64,000 bases of DNA from CAYTZH01 sp964442285. Its GTDB lineage: Bacteria > Myxococcota_A > UBA9160 > JAFDET01. Shown in pieces: positions 1-7,100 of this stretch. The first letter of the stretch is position 1. Each line of letters begins with the position of its first letter. The notes under the pieces were generated by a model, which saw nothing but the letters and a program-made list of their open reading frames with translations, did no database searches and was not told the DNA's origin. The stretch spans positions 1 to 64,000 of the forward strand of contig CAYTZH010000007.1 of the NCBI GenBank assembly GCA_964442285.1. Reading direction: 5' to 3'. The position numbers and the translations under genes are program-made.

Positions 1-1
1 G

Positions 2-652
2 CATGGCGGCGCCGGTCACGAGGAGCATGGCGGCGCCGGTCACGAGGAGCATGGCCACGCCGGCCCGCAAGGACACGCGGGTCACGGCGGGCCGGCGAAC
101 GACCTGGCCCCGGCCCCGCTCCAACCCGGCTCCCTGTTCCAGCTGGAGTCGTCGTGGACCGGCCGGGATGGCCGCGCGCTGCGGCTCTCGGCGCTCCGCG
201 GCCGGGTGCACGTGCTGGCCATGGTCTACACCCACTGCGAGCACGCCTGTCCGCGCATCATCGCCGACATGCGGGAGATCCGGCGCGACCTGGGGGACAC
301 GGGCGGTCGCGTCGGCTACGTGCTCGTGAGCCTCGACTCCGACCGGGACGATCCGGCCCGCCTCGCGCGGTTCGCCCAGAAGACCGGGCTCGGCCGGGAC
401 TGGCGCCTGCTGCGCGCCGAGGCGGGCCCGGTCCGCGAGCTCGCCGCCGCGCTCGGTGTCCGGTATCGGCGCATCAGCCCGGAGGACTTCCTGCACTCGA
501 ACCTGATCTCGGTGCTCGACGCGGAGGGCGTGGTCGTCCACCGCCAGATCGGCCTCGGCGTGGATCCGGCGCAGACGGTGGCCGCGATCCGCGCCCTCCT
601 CGCGGCGAGGCCCGACGCCGACGCCCGCGGGCCTCGGCACGGGACGCCCTGA
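2..652 (+). CDS. Sco1/SenC-type copper chaperone, 5' end outside window
   Basis: The thioredoxin-like domain carries the Sco copper motif CxxxC in YTHCEHACP and the distal histidine in FLHSNL. Family members deliver copper to cytochrome oxidase CuA or act as thiol-disulfide reductants outside the inner membrane. The frame is open to the window edge, so the signal peptide or membrane anchor is missing. The visible N-terminal stretch is His/Gly-rich, built from two copies of the octad HGGAGHEE (a 24-base tandem repeat) followed by further His-Gly residues. This could bind metal before the folded domain, which begins near base 130 (LFQLESSW). The C-terminus ends in a short charged tail. Family assignment is firm; the role in oxidase assembly is inferred from the family. 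Confidence 0.85.
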   Translation, partial: HGGAGHEEHGGAGHEEHGHAGPQGHAGHGGPANDLAPAPLQPGSLFQLESSWTGRDGRALRLSALRGRVHVLAMVYTHCEHACPRIIADMREIRRDLGDTGGRVGYVLVSLDSDRDDPARLARFAQKTGLGRDWRLLRAEAGPVRELAAALGVRYRRISPEDFLHSNLISVLDAEGVVVHRQIGLGVDPAQTVAAIRALLAARPDADARGPRHGTP

Positions 653-969
653 GCGGCGTCGGCCGGGGCCGTCTACGAGGACGATCGAGGTTTTCCGTTC
701 GACGAATCCCGGCCGCGCGGGCAGGATGCGGCCGTGGCGCGCGCCAGCGGGAGCTGGAGGCGCTGGTCGACGAGGTCCGGTCACGGGCCACCCCCGTTTC
801 CGGCATCGTCCGCCGCCGAAACGTCCCCCGCCAGCACGTCCAGGCCCTGGTGCGGCTGAAGGGGCTGGACGCCGCGGCCCGATGACCCGACAGGGAATTG
901 GCGCCCCGCCGGGCGGGTGCTCTCCTATGCTGCCGACTCGCGGATCGCACCCCGCAGGAGGACCCCGCC
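653..969. other. Intergenic stretch, no convincing gene
   Basis: These 317 bases separate the Sco gene from the hot-dog thioesterase. A short plus-strand frame ending at 885 reads as a charged helical peptide (RQRELEALVDEVRSRA), but it has no good start or ribosome site. It could be the tail of a decayed gene. A purine-rich ribosome site (AGGAGG, about 956-961) at the right end belongs to the next gene. Confidence 0.4.
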
Positions 970-1593
970 GTGGATCTCGAAACGCTGCAGAAGACGACCG
1001 AAGGCTTCTTCCCGGGCACGCTCGGCGTGCGCTTCCTCGCCGCCTCGAAGGACGAGATCCGGGCCGAGATGCCGCTGCCGCGCGGGCTCTGCACGCTGCC
1101 CGGTCGCGCCCACGGCGGCGCCATCATGGCCCTGGCCGACACCCTGGGCGCCTACGGCACCGTGCTCAACCTGGGAGCCGGCGCCGGCACCACCACCGTG
1201 GAGTCGAAGACCAACTTCTTCTCGGCGGGGGTCGAGGGAGATCGCGCGGTCGCGACCTGCGTGCCGCTCCACCGCGGTCGCTCCACCATGGTGTGGCAGA
1301 CTCGCGTCGAGCGTCCGGACGGGAAGCTCATCGCGGTGGTGACCCAGACCCAGCTCGTGCTCCCGGCGACCCAGACCCCCGAGGCGCAGATGGCGGGGCT
1401 CTTCGCCGGGCGCGACGTCGCGGAGCAGCAGGCGATCCTGGCCGGCCTCGAGCGCGCCGGCGCGGGTCTCTACCGCGCCTGGGCCGAGGCGGAGCCCGAC
1501 CCGGAGCGGGCCGCGGCCCTGCGTCTGGCCGCCGAGCGGGAGGAGCGCAACGCCGAGGTGCTCGACGGCCCGCGATCGGCCGCCGCCGGCTAG
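970..1593 (+). CDS. PaaI-like hot-dog thioesterase
   Basis: Single hot-dog domain of the PaaI/YdiI type, 207 residues. The signature RAHGGAIMALADTLGA contains the HGG turn typical of acyl-CoA thioesterases and is followed by the substrate-facing strand TTTVESKTNFF. Such enzymes hydrolyse acyl- or aryl-CoA in the cytoplasm. The GTG start at 970 is chosen because AGGAGG lies nine bases upstream and the hot-dog fold begins soon after. The C-terminal 60 residues form an extra charged helical extension (AEREERNAEV) longer than the usual ~140-residue PaaI. The gene stands alone and converges on the 1647-1922 gene. Substrate cannot be told from sequence. Confidence 0.8.
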   Translation: MDLETLQKTTEGFFPGTLGVRFLAASKDEIRAEMPLPRGLCTLPGRAHGGAIMALADTLGAYGTVLNLGAGAGTTTVESKTNFFSAGVEGDRAVATCVPLHRGRSTMVWQTRVERPDGKLIAVVTQTQLVLPATQTPEAQMAGLFAGRDVAEQQAILAGLERAGAGLYRAWAEAEPDPERAAALRLAAEREERNAEVLDGPRSAAAG

Positions 1594-1646
1594 CCCGCCC
1601 CCTCCGGCGCTCCGCCGATGTCCGGCGCGTCCCGCCCGGGTCGGGC

Positions 1647-1922
1647 TCAGTCCGCCAGGTCGACGCGTCGCTCGAACACGAACTCGTTCAGCAGGGGGCC
1701 CGGTGCGTGCTCGTTGCCCGGGGTGAGGGGGACCGAAGGCGCCGACTGGAGCAGGCACCAGCCGTCGCGGAGTGCCGCCAGCCCGTCCGCGTAGGGCGGC
1801 TCGCCGGCGGGAAGACCGGGCCCGCGTCCCGCGCAGCCGTCGTGGAAGGCCCAGGACACCACCGCGGTGTCGATGGCGCCCTCGGCGAGCCAGAGGTAGA
1901 GGAGCTGCTGGCGCGTTCCCAT
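1647..1922 (-). CDS. Small protein coupled to PhyH oxygenase, unknown function
   Basis: A 91-residue protein with no family I recognise. It opens MGTRQQLLYLWLAEGAID and has aromatic and Pro/Gly-rich segments, with no signal peptide or membrane segment. Its ATG overlaps the TGA stop of the upstream PhyH gene (TGATG), so the two are probably translationally coupled and co-expressed. This suggests an accessory or substrate-linked role with the oxygenase, which is inference only. It is called because of the tight coupling and coding-like composition. Confidence 0.5.
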   Translation of the reverse strand: MGTRQQLLYLWLAEGAIDTAVVSWAFHDGCAGRGPGLPAGEPPYADGLAALRDGWCLLQSAPSVPLTPGNEHAPGPLLNEFVFERRVDLAD

Positions 1923-2842
1923 CAGCGCGGCTCGTCGCCCACCAGCGCCGCCCGCTGCTCCAGGCGCGTGAGGTAGTAGTCGACGTCGTAGCGGGCGTCG
2001 CCGCTCAGGTAGCGCCACAGTCGCGCCCGCTGCACGAGCTCGTAGCGGGCCTCGTGCCCCTGCTGCCAGGGCTGCATCTGGCGCAGCACCTGGGCCACGC
2101 TGTCGAAGCGCATGGTCGCGAAGCAGTGGTCCGTCGCATCGTTGTGCACGGCGTCGAGATCCGCGGTGTTCCACTGCCGCACCTGGGGCACGCGGGGATT
2201 CAGGCGGATCTTGTACATCCAGCGCGTGCGCTCGCTCGGGTTGGGCTGGCCCGCGTGCCAGAGCCCGTGGTGGAAGACGAGCACGGTGCCCGCCGGGCCC
2301 GCGTAGTGCTGCTCGCCCAGGACGTGCTGATGGCGGCCGACCTGCTCCGCGCGCACGCGGCGCAGGTGGCTCCCGGGGACGAAGCGGGTTCCGCCCTCGC
2401 CGGGCGCCACCGCCCGCGGGAAGTAGAACAGCTGCACGTCGAAGGTGGGATCGTCGGTGTCCACGATGGCGTCGACGTGCAGGTGCTGCAGCACGCCGCC
2501 GCGCCCCGGCAGGACGTGGACGAAATCGTGGTCGTAGACGGGATCGGGGCCGACCAGGGAGGTGACGATCCCCTGGACCGCGGGCAGGCGCAGCACCTCG
2601 CCCAGGACCGAGGGCGGCGGGTAGCAGCGGGAGAGCGGCGTGAGGCTCGCCGGCCGCCCCGGCACCGGGTGCTCGGGCTCGCGGCCGATGGCCTGGGCGA
2701 ACTTGGCCGGAACGAGTGCGGAGAGGTCCGCGAGGACCCGCTCGTTCAGGTCGTCCGGCACCAGGGCGTCGAAGCGCAGGTAGCCCTGGGCGACGAAGCG
2801 GGCCACCTCGAGGGTGGTCAGTCGAGGGTCGGAGGCGGGCAT
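1922..2842 (-). CDS. Phytanoyl-CoA dioxygenase (PhyH) family protein
   Basis: Fe(II)/2-oxoglutarate oxygenase of the PhyH family, about 306 residues. The facial triad is visible as HVD in LQHLHVDAIVDT and the distal His in HHGLWHAGQ. An Arg after the distal His (SERTRWMYKI) fits the 2-oxoglutarate salt bridge. Members hydroxylate lipids, betaines or secondary metabolites; the substrate here is unknown. The ATG at 2842 is preferred. A GTG at 2866 would add eight residues and cannot be excluded, since neither has a strong ribosome site. It is the first gene of a two-gene unit with the 91-residue protein and one of three PhyH genes in the first 14 kb. Confidence 0.85.
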   Translation of the reverse strand: MPASDPRLTTLEVARFVAQGYLRFDALVPDDLNERVLADLSALVPAKFAQAIGREPEHPVPGRPASLTPLSRCYPPPSVLGEVLRLPAVQGIVTSLVGPDPVYDHDFVHVLPGRGGVLQHLHVDAIVDTDDPTFDVQLFYFPRAVAPGEGGTRFVPGSHLRRVRAEQVGRHQHVLGEQHYAGPAGTVLVFHHGLWHAGQPNPSERTRWMYKIRLNPRVPQVRQWNTADLDAVHNDATDHCFATMRFDSVAQVLRQMQPWQQGHEARYELVQRARLWRYLSGDARYDVDYYLTRLEQRAALVGDEPR

Positions 2843-2888
2843 CCCGGCGGAGCCTATCGCCTGCACGCGCGGCCCGCGACGACGACGA

Positions 2889-4136
2889 CTAGAGCCCCAC
2901 CGCCTCGCTCAGGGCCCGGGCCAGGGCCTCGGCCTCCGTCTTCGACGGGATGCGGGTGCCGGCCGTGATGCGCCGACGCCAGGCCCGCTCGCCCGGATGC
3001 CGGGCGCGCCGCTCGATCCGGATCTTGCAGTAGGTGACGCTGCCCATGTCCATCTGGGGCACGGCCCCGATCCGCTCGATCTCGTGGAGGCCGACCTCCC
3101 AGGAGGGCCCCAGGCCGAAGGGGCCGTGGCGCACGTGGATGCGCCCCCGCTCGGCCCGCACCCGGGTGACGCCGAAGAGCGTATCGAGGCTGGCGTAGGC
3201 GATCAGCAGCGTGGCCAGCCCGAAGGCCACGCCGAAGAAGACCTCCCCGGCGTAGACCGCGAAGGACAGGAAGAGGCAGAAGGCCAGCCCGAACAGCCCG
3301 TAGAAGAGGCCCATCCACGGATTGCGCAGCATGCCGAAGACCAGCTCGACGCCCCCTGCGCCGTAGGGCCGCATCCGGATCTTCGAGCCGGGAAGCGCCC
3401 GACCGTCCGCGCCGGCGCTCCACACGACCCCTGCGCCGGGAACCGGGGCCAGCGCCGACACCTCCGGCAGCGAGCCCTCCTCCGAGGGCGAGCTCTCGGC
3501 GGTCCGGAACACGGGCAGCTCGAAGGTCGCGTCGTAGTCCACGCCCGGCAGCGTCGCGTGGGCGCGCAGGGTCCAGATGGCGTCCTCGCCCTGGCGGCGG
3601 GGATGGGCCTCCGGAAGGTCGTAGGGCAGCCGGAACGCGAGCGGCACCCGGGTCAGGTCGCCGAGCTCGAAGCGGGCGCGGGGGATGCGCTCCTCGTGGT
3701 GCCAGAGGTGCTGGATGGGCCGGATCGCGCCTCTCCCCGGCTTCGCGCCGATGCAGTGGAGCGCCACCTGGAGCGTCTCGGCCCCGGCCAGGGCCGGCGA
3801 TGCGTGCAGGACGCAGCGGAGCGGGCCGCCCAGGACGCCCGGCGAGGTGAGCAGCCGCAGCCGCGAGCGGCCCCAGCGCTGCTGGTGCCGGGTCACGTGC
3901 ACGGCCAGGGCGAGGAGCCCCAGGCCGGCGGCGGGGAACAGCGGCGCGACCCAGGTGTCGCCCCCGGCGTTGCCCCGGATCGCCTCGATCAGGGCCCACC
4001 AGCTCATGACGTTCCAGATCAGGGTGAAGGCCCAGATCGCCACGACGAGGCCCCGGCCCCCGGTGGTGCTCTCCACCCAGCCGGCGGCCCAGTCCTCGCG
4101 CCCGAGCCAGGGCGCGGTCGAGGCCTGCGTGTCCAT
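2889..4136 (-). CDS. Membrane protein of unknown function, DUF3592-like layout
   Basis: A 415-residue protein with an N-terminal pair of hydrophobic segments (from about residue 28, VVAIWAFTLIWNVMSWWAL, then LFPAAGLGLLALAVHV). A long soluble domain of about 170 residues follows, then a second hydrophobic hairpin (GLFYGLFGLAFCLFLSFAVYA). The C-terminal cytoplasmic-type domain is strand-rich (GSVTYCKIRIERRAR). The arrangement resembles DUF3592-type inner-membrane proteins, but I cannot assign the family firmly. The ATG at 4136 starts before a Trp-rich amphipathic segment. Same strand as the serine hydrolase upstream (56-base gap), so co-transcription is possible. No enzymatic motif is seen. Confidence 0.65.
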   Translation of the reverse strand: MDTQASTAPWLGREDWAAGWVESTTGGRGLVVAIWAFTLIWNVMSWWALIEAIRGNAGGDTWVAPLFPAAGLGLLALAVHVTRHQQRWGRSRLRLLTSPGVLGGPLRCVLHASPALAGAETLQVALHCIGAKPGRGAIRPIQHLWHHEERIPRARFELGDLTRVPLAFRLPYDLPEAHPRRQGEDAIWTLRAHATLPGVDYDATFELPVFRTAESSPSEEGSLPEVSALAPVPGAGVVWSAGADGRALPGSKIRMRPYGAGGVELVFGMLRNPWMGLFYGLFGLAFCLFLSFAVYAGEVFFGVAFGLATLLIAYASLDTLFGVTRVRAERGRIHVRHGPFGLGPSWEVGLHEIERIGAVPQMDMGSVTYCKIRIERRARHPGERAWRRRITAGTRIPSKTEAEALARALSEAVGL

Positions 4137-4192
4137 GGCCGGTGTATCGGCGGCCCGGCGAGGGGACTCGAGCCGGGCCCGCTCGGATCCGT

Positions 4193-5752
4193 TCAGTCGA
4201 TCCAGGCCGCGTCGAAGGCGTCGCGCAGGACGTTGCAGGCGTCCGGGCTTCCCTCGATCGAGGAGTTCACCAGCAGGACCGCCTCCACGTGGATCGGGAA
4301 CTGCATGATGCACCCGTTCATCTCGCGGCCGTTCGGGTCGTCGGCGCCGTCGAAGTAGAGCTTGCCGCCGTGGGAGCGATAGACGCCGTGGTCGCCGTGC
4401 TTGCCCCACCAGCCGAGCATCAGGTCCTCCATCAGCTCCCGGTTCTCGGGCGAGAGGAGCAGGTCGCCGTAGCGGAGGTGGGCCATCACCTTGGCCAGCT
4501 CGTAGGCGGAGAGGTGCCAGCCGCTCGAGCCGCAGGAGAGGATCCAGTTGCCGGCCTCGGCGCCCTCGCCGTGGGGCCCGGACACGCTGTAGTACAGGGT
4601 GGGGCTGGTTTCGAAGAGGTCGTGGCAGGTGGCCTGCTGGATGTCCAGGGGCAGGAACACGTTGTGGCCCATGTAGTTCTGGTAGACGGCGGCCGCCTCG
4701 CCCTCGTCGAGATCGTCGACGACGGGCTCCCCGGCCTCCCGCCACAGGGCCGGGATGATGACCCGGAACAGGGCGTAGTTGACGTTGGTGTACTTCTGCT
4801 GACCGTGGTACGACGAGGCGATGCCGCGCTCGACCGCCTCCTTCAGTCCGTCCCAGCGCAGGAAGTCCAGCTCCCCGAAGTCCTCGTCGAACATCTTGAT
4901 GAACTCCATCGTCTGCTTGATGCCCGAGCGGTGGGTCAGCAGGTCCCGGAAGGTGAGGATCTGCGGGTCGTCGAAGCCGTAGCCCTGGGTCCAGTCCGCG
5001 GGCAGATAGGGGCTGATCGGGTCGTCCACGTCCTTGCCGAGGGTCTCGAGCAGCTGGAGCACGGCGATCGCCGTGAGGGTCTTCGAGATGCTCGCGATGT
5101 TCATGCGCTTGTACTGGCTCTGGCCCACGTAGCCGTCGTTGCTGTTGCGCGCGAACCCGACGCCGTCGCCGCGGGCGTACTGCTTCTCGAAGTTGATCAC
5201 GTAGCTGAACCCGGCGGCCTCGTCGTCCATGCGGTCCAGGATCTGCTGCTCGAACTCGTCCACGTCGAAGGCGGGCCCGCCGTTGGCGAAGACCGGATCC
5301 ACGCCGATGCCGCCGCCCTGGGTCGTGCCGACCCCCACGACCAGCTCGAAGATCGCGGGGGCCGGGTCCAGGCTCTCGCCCAGCATGGCGAGGTCGCCCG
5401 TCTGGGCGCCGAGGAGCAGGCCGTCGCGGTACCACTGCAGCAGGTCGGTCGGCTGCTTCCCGAGCGCCACAGGCGGAAGGGCGCCCTGGTAGTCGTCGGC
5501 CACCGCGTACACGTAGGGAGCCCTCCCCAGGATCGAGAGGTCGCCGAAGGCGTAGAAGGCCTGCACGCCGGCGTCGTCCCGGGTCGCGGGCCCGGCGGCG
5601 CGGAAGGCGGGGCCGGCCCCGACCGACGCGGTCCGCAGGGCGGAGGCGCTCGGGGTCCGCGCCTGGGAGACGGCGAGCGACGGCGCGAGCACCAGGCCGA
5701 GGGCCAGGCACGGGGCCAGGAGATGGGCGTGGGTCGAGAAGGCGGTCTGCAT
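4193..5752 (-). CDS. Exported beta-lactamase-family serine hydrolase
   Basis: A 519-residue protein with a cleavable signal peptide (HLLAPCLALGLVLAPSLA then VSQA). The class C beta-lactamase/DD-peptidase-like fold shows the SxxK motif in IASISKTLTAIA (about residue 220), a Tyr-x-Asn motif in YTNVNYALF and a C-terminal HGGK in YRSHGGKLYFDG. These families include D-aminopeptidases, esterases and penicillin-binding-like proteins; true antibiotic hydrolysis is not implied. The first 150 residues are an unusual extension before the catalytic domain. Several cysteines (ATCHD, LSCGSS, NGCIMQ, DACNVL) suggest disulfides in the periplasm. Substrate is unknown. Confidence 0.8.
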   Translation of the reverse strand: MQTAFSTHAHLLAPCLALGLVLAPSLAVSQARTPSASALRTASVGAGPAFRAAGPATRDDAGVQAFYAFGDLSILGRAPYVYAVADDYQGALPPVALGKQPTDLLQWYRDGLLLGAQTGDLAMLGESLDPAPAIFELVVGVGTTQGGGIGVDPVFANGGPAFDVDEFEQQILDRMDDEAAGFSYVINFEKQYARGDGVGFARNSNDGYVGQSQYKRMNIASISKTLTAIAVLQLLETLGKDVDDPISPYLPADWTQGYGFDDPQILTFRDLLTHRSGIKQTMEFIKMFDEDFGELDFLRWDGLKEAVERGIASSYHGQQKYTNVNYALFRVIIPALWREAGEPVVDDLDEGEAAAVYQNYMGHNVFLPLDIQQATCHDLFETSPTLYYSVSGPHGEGAEAGNWILSCGSSGWHLSAYELAKVMAHLRYGDLLLSPENRELMEDLMLGWWGKHGDHGVYRSHGGKLYFDGADDPNGREMNGCIMQFPIHVEAVLLVNSSIEGSPDACNVLRDAFDAAWID

Positions 5753-6029
5753 GGTCTGGCGTCCCTCGTGGCGGCCGGGCCGTCGTGGGCCGGCTCACCC
5801 GGAACGCGCCATCGCGCGCCGGAGCGGCAACGGTGGACCGGCCGGGCGGCAAGAGCCGGGCTCGCGCCGGAAGGTCGCGCGCAGGGGGCCGGCAGCGGGT
5901 GCGCGGGCCCGACCTCGCCGCCCGCCCTCGGGGAGGATCCTGCTTCAGGCGGTCGCCGCGGCGGTCGATTCAACGGGGGGCTCCGAGTCCTCCGCCTCCC
6001 GGAGCGGCGAGGAGCCTCAGGAGGAAACG

Positions 6030-6233
6030 ATGCGTAAGAACTCGTTCGTCGTTCGCAGCCATGAGGATGGCTGGATGGTCCAGCGCGAGGGCAAGAAGAG
6101 CCCCGAGAGCACCCATCGCAAGAAGGACGTGGCCGTGCGCCGCGGCCGGTCCCTCGCCAAGCGGGCCGGTGGTGTGCTGAAGATCAAGGGCCGCAACGGG
6201 AAGATCCAGGCCAAGCGCAGCTACGCGGCCTAG
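6030..6233 (+). CDS. DUF2188-domain small basic protein
   Basis: A 67-residue, strongly basic protein. It has the DUF2188 layout: VVRSHEDGWMVQREG, a middle helix with Lys/Arg, then the closing strand KIKGRNGKIQAKRSY. The family is widespread, function unknown, often in stress-related or mobile contexts. The ATG at 6030 has an excellent ribosome site (AGGAGG at about 6019-6024). A strong hairpin follows 45 bases after the stop, so it is likely a monocistronic, well-expressed gene. Confidence 0.85.
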   Translation: MRKNSFVVRSHEDGWMVQREGKKSPESTHRKKDVAVRRGRSLAKRAGGVLKIKGRNGKIQAKRSYAA

Positions 6234-6277
6234 ATCGCGCGGTTCGTCCGACCGGCCCGCCGGCGGACGATCGCTGG

Positions 6278-6313
6278 GGCCGGCGGTCCCCCGGAGACGG
6301 GGGTCCGCCGGCC
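6278..6313 (+). terminator. Strong GC hairpin after the DUF2188 gene
   Basis: Two 16-base arms (6278-6293 and 6298-6313) pair with one internal T-T mismatch around a GAGA loop. No real T-tract follows (TTCGTCGTCC), so it may act as a hairpin-type or Rho-assisted terminator. Confidence 0.55.
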
Positions 6314-6350
6314 TTCGTCGTCCGGGGGTGGATCAGTCACCCTCTCATCC

Positions 6351-7061
6351 GTGTCCACCGGCCTCGCAATCCTCCGGACCCTGGCCGCCCTGGCGGTGAT
6401 CCCCGTCGGGCTCGCGGCCGGCCTGGGCGTCTGGCTCCTCACTTGGGACCGCCGCCGCGCCCTGAACCGGACCTTCGCGGTCTGGGGCGACTGGGGGACC
6501 CGCGCCGCGGGCATCGACCTCGACGTCCGGAACGCCGCCCATCTCGACGTGCGACCGGCGGTGTTCATCCTGAACCACCAGAGCGGCGTAGACCCGATCC
6601 TCGTCTGCGCGCTCCTGCGCCGCGACTTCACCGCCGTGGCCAAGGTGGAGATCCGCCGCAACCCGCTGCTCGGGCCCGCCTTCCGATTCGCAGGTGTGGC
6701 GTTCGTCGACCGCGCGGACCGTGCCCAGGCGCTGCGGGCCCTCGCGCCCGCGGTCGATCGGCTCGCCGAAGGGACGTCCCTGGCCATCGCGCCCGAGGGA
6801 CGCCGCACCGCCGGGGCCGGCGTAGGGCCCTTCAAGAAGGGCGCCTTCCACATCGCCCTCGCCGCCGGCGTGCCCGTCGTCCCGATCGTGATCCACAACG
6901 CCCACGAGGTGCTGCCCCGCGGCGGCTGGCTCATGCGCCCGGCGCGGGTGCGCGTCGACGTGCTCGCGCCCGTGCCCACCACCGACTGGAAGCGGGAGCG
7001 GCTGGACGCGCACATCGCGTCGGTGCACCGCCTCTACCGCGAGCGTCTCGGGCCCGCGTGA
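6351..7061 (+). CDS. plsC: 1-acyl-glycerol-3-phosphate acyltransferase (PlsC family)
   Basis: A 236-residue LPLAT-family enzyme that would transfer an acyl group to lysophosphatidic acid at the inner membrane. Block I is NHQSGVD (the HxxxxD catalytic pair), block II lies in FRFAGVAFVDR, block III is APEGRRT (canonical PEGTR), and block IV is VPVVPIVI. The N-terminal hydrophobic helix (ALAVIPVGLAAGLGVWLL) is the usual membrane anchor. GTG at 6351 is the start that keeps this anchor. It converges on the selenoprotein gene downstream with about 40 bases between stops. Other LPLAT substrates (e.g. lyso-ornithine lipids) are possible. Confidence 0.88.
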   Translation: MSTGLAILRTLAALAVIPVGLAAGLGVWLLTWDRRRALNRTFAVWGDWGTRAAGIDLDVRNAAHLDVRPAVFILNHQSGVDPILVCALLRRDFTAVAKVEIRRNPLLGPAFRFAGVAFVDRADRAQALRALAPAVDRLAEGTSLAIAPEGRRTAGAGVGPFKKGAFHIALAAGVPVVPIVIHNAHEVLPRGGWLMRPARVRVDVLAPVPTTDWKRERLDAHIASVHRLYRERLGPA

Positions 7062-7100
7062 GGGGCCCCGGCGGTCGGAACGCCGCGGGGAGCCCGAGCC

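Noticed and set aside
4193..5752. Calling this an antibiotic-resistance beta-lactamase
   Set aside because: The fold is shared with esterases and peptidases. The long N-terminal extension and divergent motifs do not support a resistance call.
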